This document shows, one piece after another, positions 46,472-54,712 of a stretch of DNA of 64,000 nt; position 1 is the stretch's first letter; every line of letters starts with the position of its first letter. The position numbers were made by a program, and so were the translations under genes. The notes under the pieces were generated by a model, which was given only the letters and a program-made list of their open reading frames with translations, had not been told where the DNA came from and did no database searches. This stretch comes from Myxacorys chilensis ATA2-1-KO14 (GTDB lineage: Bacteria; Cyanobacteriota; Cyanobacteriia; Leptolyngbyales; Leptolyngbyaceae): positions 1 to 64,000 of the forward strand of contig JAHHHP010000023.1 of the NCBI GenBank assembly GCA_019359275.1, in the 5' to 3' direction.

Positions 46472-47461
46472 CTAAAACAGTTGCCAGTCTGGAGACTTGA
46501 GTTTCTTTAACTGCTCTAGTCGCACATTAAAGTAGCTCGCGTCTAAGCGACTGTAGTTGTGATGGATGGCATTGGTGAGGCTGATTGACCAGACCCAGAT
46601 GTGCGCGATTTGCGTGAAGGCTGGCAGTGTAGCCCGTTCAAACTCTGCGATCGCGCTCACGCTTTCGTATCCTTTCAAAAAGGCTTCTCTCACACGTCGG
46701 CTAATGCCTGTACTAACCGCGACTTGACGAAATTTACCGATATCAAAGGCACGCCAACCATAACCGCATTGATCAAAGTCAAACAGCGTCACGGCATCAT
46801 CTGAAGTGAAGTGTGCATTGCCACTATGAGGATCGCCCCAACACACGCTCCAGTACGGCGATTCTTTGGGAAAGTGTTGAAGCTGAGTCTTGAGAGTATC
46901 AATAGTCGATTCGAGATAATCGTAATCGTCAAATCGATGCTGTAGAAAGGGTGCGATCGAGTGCCAAGATTGATCCAACAAATGCTCTAACGTTAGTGCT
47001 GGACGCTGAGCGCCAGTCGAAAATTCTATCCCAGCCTGATGCACAGCCGCGAGGGTTTCCCCCAGTTTCGAGGCTTGAGCCAAGTTGAGGTCGCCTAACG
47101 GAATGCTTCCAGGAGCATAGATAAACAGCGACGCATAGCGTTTTCCCTCTGGCGCATCCAGTTCGAGAAAGAGCTGACCGCTTTTTGTGGGGAGCGGATA
47201 TGAGATCGGAAGCTGACGCTGATGCAGATAGCTAAGTAGGTCTAGTTCAAATTGAATCTCGGATTTGCAGCGCCAGTGACAGTGAGAGACTTTTAAGATG
47301 TAGGGCTGCTTTGCTGTTTCGATTAAATAGACATCGCTTAAGCCGCGATGCCAAAACTGACAAGCGTTTACCTCTGGAATGTCGTAGCAAGACAGCACCC
47401 TAGACACCACAGCTTGGGGGGACAATGTGGAATAAAAGACTGGAAATAAGCCAACGGTCAT
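46472..47461 (-). CDS. APH-fold phosphotransferase
   Basis: 329 residues from ATG 47461; the frame is open to 47569, but the extra 36 residues look untypical. The fold is that of aminoglycoside/choline/homoserine kinases. The N lobe has SDVYLIETAKQPYILKVSH, with Lys in the ATP site, and E in the following helix. CWGDPHSGNAHF is the Brenner-type catalytic motif, with Trp-Gly-Asp replacing His-Gly-Asp. LFDFDQCGYGWRAFDIGKF is the metal-binding DFD. The family acts on small hydroxyl compounds. Chromosomal placement and lack of neighbours give no reason to call drug resistance. Confidence 0.82.
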   Translation of the reverse strand: MTVGLFPVFYSTLSPQAVVSRVLSCYDIPEVNACQFWHRGLSDVYLIETAKQPYILKVSHCHWRCKSEIQFELDLLSYLHQRQLPISYPLPTKSGQLFLELDAPEGKRYASLFIYAPGSIPLGDLNLAQASKLGETLAAVHQAGIEFSTGAQRPALTLEHLLDQSWHSIAPFLQHRFDDYDYLESTIDTLKTQLQHFPKESPYWSVCWGDPHSGNAHFTSDDAVTLFDFDQCGYGWRAFDIGKFRQVAVSTGISRRVREAFLKGYESVSAIAEFERATLPAFTQIAHIWVWSISLTNAIHHNYSRLDASYFNVRLEQLKKLKSPDWQLF

Positions 47462-47615
47462 GGACGTGTGACTCTTACAGGGTAACTGCCGTATCTTATA
47501 CTCCTTTAGAACTCCCCCCATTTTGGTCAGATAGAATACAAAATAATTTGCAATTTCTAGCAACCGCACGGTTCCAAAGTATAACTGGGTAGAAACGGCG
47601 GCGAGTGGAGAAGCT

Positions 47616-48608
47616 ATGAATGTGAAGCGGTGGATTGCACGGCGAGAGGTGGACTGGAAGCTGCTGGATGAGCTTTTAGGGCGAGTGGAGAGGCATGGAC
47701 TGCGATCGCTCTCGACTGCCGAAATTAAGCAACTCGCAAGTCTCTACCGCTCGGTGTCGGGCGATCTGGCGCGGGCACGAACCTATCAAACGTTGGTGGG
47801 TAATACCATTGTGCAGAATTTGCAGCGGTTGACTTCTCGCGGCTATAGCCAGGTCTACCAGGGGGCGCGGCAGCAAGAATGGCAGGGCATTTCAGAGTTC
47901 TACCTTCGGGGATTTCCGGCGGTGGTACGGCAGACGATCGGCTATATTCTGCTGGCGACGGGGCTGTTTGTCGTCGGCGGATTGATCGGCTGGTGGCTAT
48001 CGTGGCGTGATCCGGTGTTTATCTCGCTGTTTGTGCCCGAATCGATGATTCAAACGGTTCGAGATGACCACAAGCTGTGGATGGGATCGATCTTGGGAAC
48101 GGAACCGTTGGCATCGAGCCAGATTATGACCAATAACATTAAGGTGTCTTTCAATGCGGTGGCGGGAGGGATGACGCTGGGAATTGGGACGGTGCTGCTG
48201 CTGTTCTTTAATGGCTTGATGATTGGTACGGTGGGGACACTTGTGGGTCAAAATGACTTGGCGTATCCGTTTTGGGCGTTTGTGTTTCCGCATGGAGCGC
48301 TGGAACTTCCGGCAATTTTTTTGGCGGGGGGAGCGGGGTTGCTGATTGCGCGGGGGATTTTGTTTCCGGGAAAGCTGCGGCGGGTGGATGCGCTGAAGTT
48401 TTATGGGGTGCAGGCGGCGCAGTTGGTGTTTGGAATTGTGCCGATGCTGATTATTGCGGGAACGATCGAGGGGTTTTTCTCGCCGAGTCCAATTTTTCCT
48501 GAACCGTTGAAGTATTTGGTGGGGCTGCTGCTGTTTTGTGGGCTGTTGGCGTATTTCAATTCGCATCTTCAAGGGAAGGATGGCGAAGGTCTTGGTGATT
48601 CGATGTGA
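47616..48608 (+). CDS. SpoIIM-like (DUF95) membrane protein
   Basis: 330 residues. A soluble N-terminal region of about 100 residues includes W-x-x-L-(D/E)-x-L-L and LASLYRSVSGDLARAR, typical of stage II sporulation M family proteins in non-sporulators. About five hydrophobic helices follow. MTNNIKVSFNAVAGGMTLGIGTV and FVFPHGALELPAIFLAGGAGLLIARG are the conserved signature segments. The cyanobacterial role is unknown. In other bacteria it often sits with an RDD protein and a MoxR operon, which are absent here. Confidence 0.88.
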   Translation: MNVKRWIARREVDWKLLDELLGRVERHGLRSLSTAEIKQLASLYRSVSGDLARARTYQTLVGNTIVQNLQRLTSRGYSQVYQGARQQEWQGISEFYLRGFPAVVRQTIGYILLATGLFVVGGLIGWWLSWRDPVFISLFVPESMIQTVRDDHKLWMGSILGTEPLASSQIMTNNIKVSFNAVAGGMTLGIGTVLLLFFNGLMIGTVGTLVGQNDLAYPFWAFVFPHGALELPAIFLAGGAGLLIARGILFPGKLRRVDALKFYGVQAAQLVFGIVPMLIIAGTIEGFFSPSPIFPEPLKYLVGLLLFCGLLAYFNSHLQGKDGEGLGDSM

Positions 48609-49117
48609 AGGTGGATGTTCGCAGTCTCAATCCCTATTTGTAATGCAGCAATTCTCCTTTTAGCAGCGCAGTTCTGAGCTAACGCTAGATCAGTTCGGGT
48701 TTGGAGTGGAACGGTTGAGCTTTGACCTGCAATGATTTCGCAAAATACGGCAAGTGCGAGGTTCTGAGCTTGAAACATGGGGTTCTGAAGCTGAAGTGCG
48801 AGGTTCTGAAGCTGAAGTGCCGAGCTTTGAGGTTGGAACATGAGGTTCTGAGCTTGGAGTGTCGGGCTTAAAGCTTGAAAGGTGAGGTTCTGAAGCTGAA
48901 GTGCGAGATTCTGAAGCTGAAGCGTCGGGCTTAGAACTTGAAGTGTGGAGTTCTGAGCTTGAAGCGTAGCGTTTTGAGTGAGAGCGATCGCACTGTAAGT
49001 TCCAACGACGAAGTTTTGAGTGGGAGCAGTCGCATCTTCAAGCCGCAGCATCGGTTCTTGACTTGCAATTTTGCTATTTTTCTCTAAGTGAATCTCTCCA
49101 TAACAATTGCTTGACAT
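48569..49117 (-). CDS. Heptapeptide-repeat protein (x-[TAM]-[LF]-Q-x-[QL]-[NS])
   Basis: A 182-residue frame whose centre (about residues 53-122) is ten consecutive seven-residue units such as ATLQAQN, STLQVLS, PTLQLQN and PMFQAQN. Gln at position 4 never changes. The DNA below is an exact 21-base tandem array. The tail after the repeats is unremarkable (IAGQSSTVPLQTRTDL...). It overlaps the 3' end of the SpoIIM-like gene by 40 bases on the other strand. No clear SD lies before ATG 49117. I do not recognise the family. It could be a fibrous or beta-solenoid protein, or a frame kept open by the period of a non-coding repeat. Confidence 0.45.
   Translation of the reverse strand: MSSNCYGEIHLEKNSKIASQEPMLRLEDATAPTQNFVVGTYSAIALTQNATLQAQNSTLQVLSPTLQLQNLALQLQNLTFQALSPTLQAQNLMFQPQSSALQLQNLALQLQNPMFQAQNLALAVFCEIIAGQSSTVPLQTRTDLALAQNCAAKRRIAALQIGIETANIHLHIESPRPSPSFP
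48757..48987. repeat. 21-base tandem repeat array, 11 units
   Basis: Eleven back-to-back units of exactly 21 bases with no insertions or deletions. Two units are near-identical (TGAGGTTCTGAAGCTGAAGTG type) and others diverge at scattered sites. There are no unique spacers, so it is not CRISPR. Confidence 0.85.
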
Positions 49118-49372
49118 CCAGAGAGAAATACTTATACGCTAACAAACTAAGTTGTCCTGTCTAAATCAGACGGCAACCCTTCACCCAAAAATCTTGACGC
49201 CGCCCAAAGCTGTTACGAGCAGCGATGAGCGACTGTTCCACCAAGCTGATCTACCCAGCATGGAGGCTTAATGTGGGATTTTATCACTCCTTTAAGCCGC
49301 CTTGATTTGTGATGTTTGTGAAGTGGACAGATTTTTGGGTTTCTTCCCCTCTTCAATTAGGAGAAACCCCAA
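49118..49372. other. Intergenic region with a hairpin over the SD of the next gene
   Basis: GGGTTTCT (49337-49344) and AGAAACCC (49362-49369) can pair. The right arm abuts AGGAG, the SD of the 72-residue gene, so the fold could mask translation. Confidence 0.45.
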
Positions 49373-49591
49373 ATGAATAACAGTTTGCAAGAGTTGCTCT
49401 CGACGGATGATGAAGTCGTCGGGGGCGAAAAGATTCGATTGCTAGCGATTGGCTCACGAGAAGGCGTGATTGAGGTGATTCACACGTTGCACGGGTTAGG
49501 GTTTGCGGAGGCTGGGGCATGGAGTCCGTTGTTGCCTGCGCCAGTTTCGGGAGAAGTGATGAGTATTCTGATGCGTCAACGACGACGATAG
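49373..49591 (+). CDS. Small protein, 72 residues, unknown
   Basis: A well-formed small gene with AGGAG nine bases before ATG. The protein is soluble with a compact core: KIRLLAIGSREGVIEVIHTLHGLGFAEAGAWSPLL, then a PVSGEVMSIL tail and RQRRR. I recall similar short proteins being common in cyanobacteria, without known function. The leader AGGAGAAACCCCAAATG is nearly the same as that of the porin gene at 59554 (GAGGAAACCCCAAATG). Confidence 0.7.
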   Translation: MNNSLQELLSTDDEVVGGEKIRLLAIGSREGVIEVIHTLHGLGFAEAGAWSPLLPAPVSGEVMSILMRQRRR

Positions 49592-49749
49592 GAGGATGGA
49601 GTAGGTGTTTGGGTGGATTGCGGTGTTATGAAGATAGGCCGCGATCCTTCCCTGCGACGATACGCAAATTGGTGCAGCGATCGCAGTGCTTCGACGAGAG
49701 GTGATGAAAATTAGGGGTTGCTCTAGATCAATTGTGAGAAACGCGATGT

Positions 49750-50319
49750 TTAAGCAAAAAACGTTTGGACGAGACACCCAAAGCCTGGTAGCAACGGCGA
49801 AGTAATTTCGTCTTGAGCAAGGAACGTAGCTACTCGCTTTAAGACAGCATTCTCTCGACGGTAGACTTCGACGTGTTGAAGCTCCCTGTTTACGATCCAA
49901 TACTCCTCAACTCCTTGGGTAGAGTAGAGTTTTAGCTTGGCTTCTCGGTCTCGTCGCTCATTGGTTGCGCCAGGAGAGAGAACTTCAACAACAAGTTCAG
50001 GTGCGCCTGTGAGATGTCCAGCTTCGTCTTTAAGTTGAGCGAGTCGATCGTTGCTAATCCAAACGACATCGGGGATGACGTTATCAGCATCAGAGAAGAT
50101 GATTCCTGGCAGAAAGATCGCTTTGCCTAATTTGCTGACGTTTGACCAAGCCCGTAGCTCAAAGTAGATTCCTCCACTAGAGTCTTGATGATCAATATGC
50201 GGCGCTCTGGTCACAAACAGTTCTCCATCAACAATTTCATAGCGTTTCCACTCGTCGGTGGCGAGGACTTCAAGATCCGCAGTCGTCCATCGGACTTTTT
50301 CGGGAGAAGTTTGGCTCAT
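49750..50319 (-). CDS. Uma2-family (DUF820) nuclease-fold protein
   Basis: 189 residues, the usual length. The PD-(D/E)xK core is visible: YEIVDGELFV with a Glu at the start, PDVVWISND (PD), LVVEVLSPGATNERRDREAKLKLY (E-x-S plus K) and VEEYWIVNRELQHVEVYR. The family is hugely expanded in cyanobacteria and its biological role is unknown. Some members may be restriction- or transposon-derived nucleases. GGAG lies seven bases before ATG. Confidence 0.92.
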   Translation of the reverse strand: MSQTSPEKVRWTTADLEVLATDEWKRYEIVDGELFVTRAPHIDHQDSSGGIYFELRAWSNVSKLGKAIFLPGIIFSDADNVIPDVVWISNDRLAQLKDEAGHLTGAPELVVEVLSPGATNERRDREAKLKLYSTQGVEEYWIVNRELQHVEVYRRENAVLKRVATFLAQDEITSPLLPGFGCLVQTFFA

Positions 50320-50559
50320 ACTCTGTCTCCGTGACCTTCATAGTCTCTATTGTCGCTTGTTTTTATAGGTTGATGATGGTTTGGAGAGAAGCCTTGAGAG
50401 TTGATCGGGCAGCTTTGAGCGCAGTAGTAGCGCCACAAGGAGCATAAAGAAGATGAATTGTAGAAAAGTGATTGTGGCTGAGCCACTCGATTCAAATGAC
50501 TTGCGTCACCATGATCCCAACATGATAGAGAAGATCTTTCCCGCACCTCTTGAGATGGC

Positions 50560-51059
50560 ATGACTGACAAATCAAGGTTGCAGATCTTTCAGAAGGCTTA
50601 CCAAGATACGGATTTAACGCCGTTGATTCAACCGAAACTGTCGAAAAAGTTTTGGGTGGAATATGGGCGCGAAGCTCTAGAAGAGGTAGAGCAACTGGTA
50701 GAAGATAGTGCAGCGCGGGATGCGAAGATTATTTTTCGGGACATCGCGGGTGTGGGAAGTCTACTTTGCTGGCGGAGTTTGGACGGAATGTGAGCGATCG
50801 CTATTTCGTCGTGTTTCTCTCGATCTCAGAGACGATCGAAATGTCAGATGTGGATCATATTAATATTTTGTTTGCCATTGGCGTTAATCTGATGCTACAA
50901 ACGGAGCGAGAGAAGATCAAAATTCCTGAAGCGACGCGGAATCCGTCCTATCTAGCTTTCCATTTCCTTGATTTTGTCAGTCAATCAGGGGCATCTACTT
51001 ATAACACCCTAAATCAGAACGTTATGCAGATCAATGTCCGTATCGGGGTCTATTGTTAG
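50560..51059 (+). pseudogene. AAA ATPase broken by a one-base deletion in Walker A
   Basis: The first part reads KLSKKFWVEYGREALEEVEQLVEDS...KIIFRDIAGVG, then goes out of frame; the second frame continues LLAEFGRNVSDRYFVVFLSISETIEMSDVDHINILF. Adding one A to GGAAG near 50757 restores GVGKSTLLAEFGRN, a complete P-loop. The family is a cyanobacterial STAND/AAA-type ATPase of about 450 residues. Here the second half also ends early (51059), so the gene is truncated as well as frameshifted. Confidence 0.75.
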
Positions 51060-51144
51060 GCTTACGACTTAAGCGCACTAACTTCTAATCTTCACCATAC
51101 GACCATGCATAAGTCCATTCTGGTCAAGCAGAATTGTTTCTACG

Positions 51145-51594
51145 CTACTCAATCTGAAACCGCTCAAACAGTTGGGTAAAGTCGCTGGGTTGCGCCTCGT
51201 AGTTCAACATCTGTTCATTCAGAATGACCCAATTTTGCGAACTTTGCGTCCACAAGTTGCCAACGGGCTTGAGCCAACTTGTATCATCCAAGGTTCCAGG
51301 TTTTACGTTGGTAATTTTGGAGTTACGAGCAGGGTTATGGAATAGTCTGGTTCCACATTCCTCACAGAATAAGCAACTCACTTCAAGTCCGCTATCAGAG
51401 ACGCGTTTCCATTGTTTCGGTTGCCCTTGAAGAATTACAACTGCGGCACGAGGAACGGGCATTGACATGCCAAAGGCGCTGGAAGATTGCTTCTGACATT
51501 CTTTGCAGTGACAGGCATAGAGCGTGAGAGGTTCAGCCCGGATCTCGTATCGAATTTGCCCGCACTGACATCCTCCAGTGTAAGGAGCGGTCAT
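51145..51594 (-). CDS. GFA-family zinc protein
   Basis: 149 residues with the GFA/CENP-V zinc-fold Cys pattern: CQCGQIRYE, ACHCKECQKQSSSAFGMSM, and LFCEECGTRLFHN. The family is named after the glutathione-dependent formaldehyde-activating enzyme, but most members have no proven activity. It stands alone. Confidence 0.88.
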   Translation of the reverse strand: MTAPYTGGCQCGQIRYEIRAEPLTLYACHCKECQKQSSSAFGMSMPVPRAAVVILQGQPKQWKRVSDSGLEVSCLFCEECGTRLFHNPARNSKITNVKPGTLDDTSWLKPVGNLWTQSSQNWVILNEQMLNYEAQPSDFTQLFERFQIE

Positions 51595-51715
51595 ACTTTA
51601 CTGCCCTAAACTAATTGGTCGTATTTATTATGTGCGATCGCTCACAGACTGCTTTGCACCTTATGAGCGTTCCTGCTCAATACTTGATGCAGCAGCCCTA
51701 AACCAAAATCACCCT

Positions 51716-51747
51716 GCGATCCTTTGGAGCTTGGCGAAGCCAATCGC
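51716..51747 (-). repeat. Dispersed HIP1-bounded palindromic repeat, copy C
   Basis: 32 bases. Read on the minus strand it begins GCGATTGGCTTCGCC and ends CCAAAGGATCGC, matching copy B at 36465-36497 almost throughout and copy A at 11231-11260 more loosely. Confidence 0.65.
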
Positions 51748-51773
51748 TGGTATTCAATGCCCTCGTATCAGCA

Positions 51774-51992
51774 TCAAATGACCTTCGCACCTCATCCAAA
51801 TGGCCTAGCAAGTGGTTTAAATGAGGTACAACGTTGTTTAAACCCACTCCACCGCCCAATCAAATCACCTCACACCTCATTCAAATGACCTTTGTACCCC
51901 ATTTAAATGACTCGACAACCGAATCAAATCACCTCGATACCCACTCCGATGACCTAGCAACTCATCGAAATGACCTTCTACCTGAATGGGAG
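51774..51992. repeat. Degenerate 21-22-base tandem repeat array
   Basis: About ten units, consensus on the minus strand near AGGTCATTTGAATGAGGTGCG. Units vary in length by a base and the centre contains an AGTGGTTTAAA / TTTAAACCCACT inverted pair. Minus-strand heptads such as GHFDELL, GHRSGYR and GDLIRLS can be read for four units before stops. It may be a decayed cousin of the array at 48757-48987, but the unit sequences differ. Confidence 0.7.
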
Positions 51993-52003
51993 GAACTTTA
52001 AAC

Positions 52004-52030
52004 AGAAAAGGAGCACCATGCCGATGCTCC
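52004..52030 (-). terminator. Rho-independent terminator of the secretin gene
   Basis: Read on the minus strand: GGAGCA, nine-base loop, TGCTCC, then TTTTCTGTTT. It is about 157 bases beyond the secretin stop codon. Confidence 0.55.
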
Positions 52031-52186
52031 CGAAAGCATGTTCAACATCATCACAGCAGATTAGGCTTGACCTTTTAGAGATTTGGCTTGTGAAGTTTCG
52101 AGGATGCGACTTTCACTCCTTCTCGGCCCTCATCTTTTCCAAATTCCGCATCTGTCGGAGCCGCGAAGCTACAACTCATCACAACA

Positions 52187-54238
52187 CTACTGATCTTGCT
52201 GTTTCAGAAGCTTCTGAATTTCGGAGCTAGGCGTGTAGTTGACCCCAAAGGGTGCAGGACTACCATCCTTTAGAATCTCTGGTGTCACCAAAATGACAAC
52301 TTCCCGCCGTTCTCTGCTTGTCGCACGACGTTGAAATAGCCGACCCAGCAAAGGAATGTCCCCCAAAATAGGCACCTTTGTCACATTTGACTGATCTTGA
52401 TCTTGAATGATGCCCGTCAAAATTAAGGTTTGGGCATCTTGCAATCGAATGCGACCAGTTTCTAGACGGCGTTGTAGCAGCAGCCTAGCTTGCGAGCCTT
52501 GATCTTCAAAAACGGCACCCGAAGGAGCACTAATTTCGGGTGAGATGTTGAGCGTCACATATCCCTGTGGATCAATGCGATCGACAGTGACGTTTACAAT
52601 GACACCTGCGGGTCGAATAATGGGGCGGCGTCTGAGCGGCGTAGTGACCGTACCCGTAGTGCCCAGAAATCGTGTATCTTCAATGGTTTCAAACCCTGAA
52701 AAGATTTCTTGCGTCAGGTTAACTTGCGCTGAACTCCCTTCCTGTACAACTAACGTGGGATTCGTCAAAATCTTCGCGGACTGATTTTGAATTGAGGCTA
52801 GCAAGTTCAGTAAAAAGTTGCGAGCTAGAGGGACAGCCGCACCCGCGCCCGTAGATGTTCTACCAATGTTGGCAAAGAACGAGCCTGCGGTATCAAACCC
52901 TAAACCAATTGTGTTACTGGCTTGATACTGCAAATCTGCATTAGAGTTACTTCCTTTGATGAGATCAACGTCAATGATTTTGATATTAATTGCAACTTGC
53001 TTCGTCAACACATCTAGCTGCTTTAGCTTCAGCGTGGCAATCTCAACTAATCGCCGCGAGCCGATTAACGTCAGTGTGTTGGTGCGAGGTTCGGCGATGA
53101 CCTCTAATCCACTCAGTAGGCTAGAACTGGCTTTGGAGGGTGATCTGGAGAAATCGGGCGGCACGGTCTGAGGAAAACCAGTTGAAGATGGAGATCCTGG
53201 AAACTGGCTAGCAGCAGGATTAAATGTACTTGTTGGAGCAGGATTAAACGTACTTGTTGGAGCAGGATTAAACGTACTTGTTGGTTTAGTGGTTACGCCA
53301 CCATTCGCTCCAAACAGTTCTAAAAATTCTTTTGCTCCTTGATATCGAACGTTTTCTGCGGTTGTTGTTGCCCGTTTTATTGAGGTTTGTGCAGTTGCGG
53401 CGGACGCTCTGACATCAAATCCGTTGAACACACCCGAGTTTGTGCCGAAACTACTACTACCCGTACTAGAGCCACTGACCGTTCCCCCAGTTTCTGCCAA
53501 ACTTGTTAGGTTTTGAGTGACAACCGAATCAGACGTTGCTTTTACCTGATTAAGCTGATAGGTTCTCATGAGTTGAGTTTGAGCATTATCCAGGTAGACA
53601 TCTGAGAAATTAGCGTCTACTCCCAAAGGAGCTGTTCCTTGAGGCGTGGATGGCGCTCCGGAGGGTGTAACAGGACTCGCAGGGGATGATTGAATGTTGG
53701 GAGTGGCAGACGGTGCTGAGGCATTAGGAGGACTTGCGATCGCGCTTTGGGGAGACTGCCCAACGGTGCGATCGGGAGCCTTATTAGGACTTGACACAAC
53801 AGCCTGTTGCTTTGACAAAGCCTGTTGCTTTAACTTAGATGCAAAGCTTAAAGTAACGCTTTTACTATCCTGCCGAACAAATCGCTCAACGGGTAAAGCA
53901 GTCGTACCGTTAACAATGACCGAAACAGTATTTGGCTCAAATTGAGCCACAACGATTGAAGCAATTTCAGGCGTGGGATTCTCTTGACGCAACGCATTGC
54001 CTTGAGGCAGACGAAGCTGCGTATTCACAAAATTCATCGTGAGAGTATTTTCACGGTTCACACTCGATCGCTGAAGCTGAGGATCACCTTGAATCTCAAA
54101 CGTGACTTCTAGCCCCGTTTCAGCAGCTTGAATCTGAATCCCTGTAATCGCTGTTCTAGTCTCAGTCGCCACAGTAGCCTGTGTCAACGCCACAAAAGCG
54201 CTAACTCCCATTAACGCTTGGCCAATTGAACGATGCAT
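52187..54238 (-). CDS. Secretin with AMIN domain, PilQ-like
   Basis: 683 residues. Signal peptide residues 1 to about 24. An AMIN domain (about 25-130; GLEVTFEIQGDPQL, VSVIVNGT) binds peptidoglycan. A Pro/Ser/Thr-rich linker follows, with a 24-base repeated unit encoding STFNPAPT (53214-53284). The C-terminal secretin domain has GLEVIAEPRTNTLTLIGSRR, ILTNPTLVVQEGSSAQVNL, LNISPEIS and the closing KVPILGDIPLLGRLFQ...EVVILVTPEIL. It forms the outer-membrane ring of type IV pili or a type II-like exporter. The usual pilMNO genes are not beside it, so it may be an extra secretin and not the main PilQ. Confidence 0.88.
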   Translation of the reverse strand: MHRSIGQALMGVSAFVALTQATVATETRTAITGIQIQAAETGLEVTFEIQGDPQLQRSSVNRENTLTMNFVNTQLRLPQGNALRQENPTPEIASIVVAQFEPNTVSVIVNGTTALPVERFVRQDSKSVTLSFASKLKQQALSKQQAVVSSPNKAPDRTVGQSPQSAIASPPNASAPSATPNIQSSPASPVTPSGAPSTPQGTAPLGVDANFSDVYLDNAQTQLMRTYQLNQVKATSDSVVTQNLTSLAETGGTVSGSSTGSSSFGTNSGVFNGFDVRASAATAQTSIKRATTTAENVRYQGAKEFLELFGANGGVTTKPTSTFNPAPTSTFNPAPTSTFNPAASQFPGSPSSTGFPQTVPPDFSRSPSKASSSLLSGLEVIAEPRTNTLTLIGSRRLVEIATLKLKQLDVLTKQVAINIKIIDVDLIKGSNSNADLQYQASNTIGLGFDTAGSFFANIGRTSTGAGAAVPLARNFLLNLLASIQNQSAKILTNPTLVVQEGSSAQVNLTQEIFSGFETIEDTRFLGTTGTVTTPLRRRPIIRPAGVIVNVTVDRIDPQGYVTLNISPEISAPSGAVFEDQGSQARLLLQRRLETGRIRLQDAQTLILTGIIQDQDQSNVTKVPILGDIPLLGRLFQRRATSRERREVVILVTPEILKDGSPAPFGVNYTPSSEIQKLLKQQDQ
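53214..53284. repeat. 24-base tandem repeat in the secretin linker
   Basis: GTACTTGTTGGAGCAGGATTAAAC occurs twice in full with partial copies on either side, encoding three STFNPAPT-type units. It is a likely site of slippage between strains. Confidence 0.8.
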
Positions 54239-54712
54239 CTTTTTGTAGCTCTATCGATAAACTCTGTTTTCAGACATGCTTGACCGTTCTACCAACAAAT
54301 AGCAAACTGCACGATTTGAGCTAGTTGAAAGCTGTAAGCCTTGTAGAATTTAGCACGATAAAACTAAACCACAAAGCAGCCCTCAAAACATGATTTGGGC
54401 TGTAGCTTTTTATTTTGCGTTTTCAGGAATCCGATCTAGATCCATCTCCGTATTATCTACATGAGTGTTTTCACTCAGCCATGCGGAGTCCCTAAAACCA
54501 GTGAGGCGGTTGAAGATGAGCGATCGATGATCAACCGTTTTCAAAAGCTATCAGGTCTAGGTATTCGCAAACCGCGATCGCTACTTTGTGATTGAGCAGT
54601 AGACCCTACAAGCTGAGGCTGGCTTGAAGCAGCCCCAGTCTTTTTTTGAAGAAGTAGATCCAACCTACTATTTCCAAGCCCCATCAGGATGAAAAACCGT
54701 AAGGAAGGAATC
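54239..54712. other. Intergenic region with a candidate small RNA or attenuator
   Basis: About 470 bases. TGAGTGTTTTCACTCA (near 54462-54477) can fold as a short hairpin and 54613-54647 is a terminator. The stretch between could be a small RNA or the leader of the DUF4331 operon. Confidence 0.4.
54613..54647 (+). terminator. Terminator upstream of the DUF4331 operon
   Basis: CTGAGGCTG pairs with CAGCCCCAG (one mismatch), eight-base loop, then TCTTTTTTT. The nearest gene to its left is on the other strand, so it ends either a small RNA or an attenuated leader transcript, 66 bases before ATG 54713. Confidence 0.6.

Noticed and set aside
47997..48572. 191-residue minus-strand frame opposite the SpoIIM-like gene
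   Set aside because: Gln/Arg/His-rich composition typical of an antisense shadow; the plus-strand gene has clear family motifs.
48757..48987. Possible CRISPR array
   Set aside because: Units are contiguous with no unique spacers and an exact 21-base period; no cas genes nearby.
51774..51992. Possible CRISPR array or iteron origin
   Set aside because: Units are contiguous and degenerate, no spacers, no cas or replication gene. Recorded as a tandem repeat.
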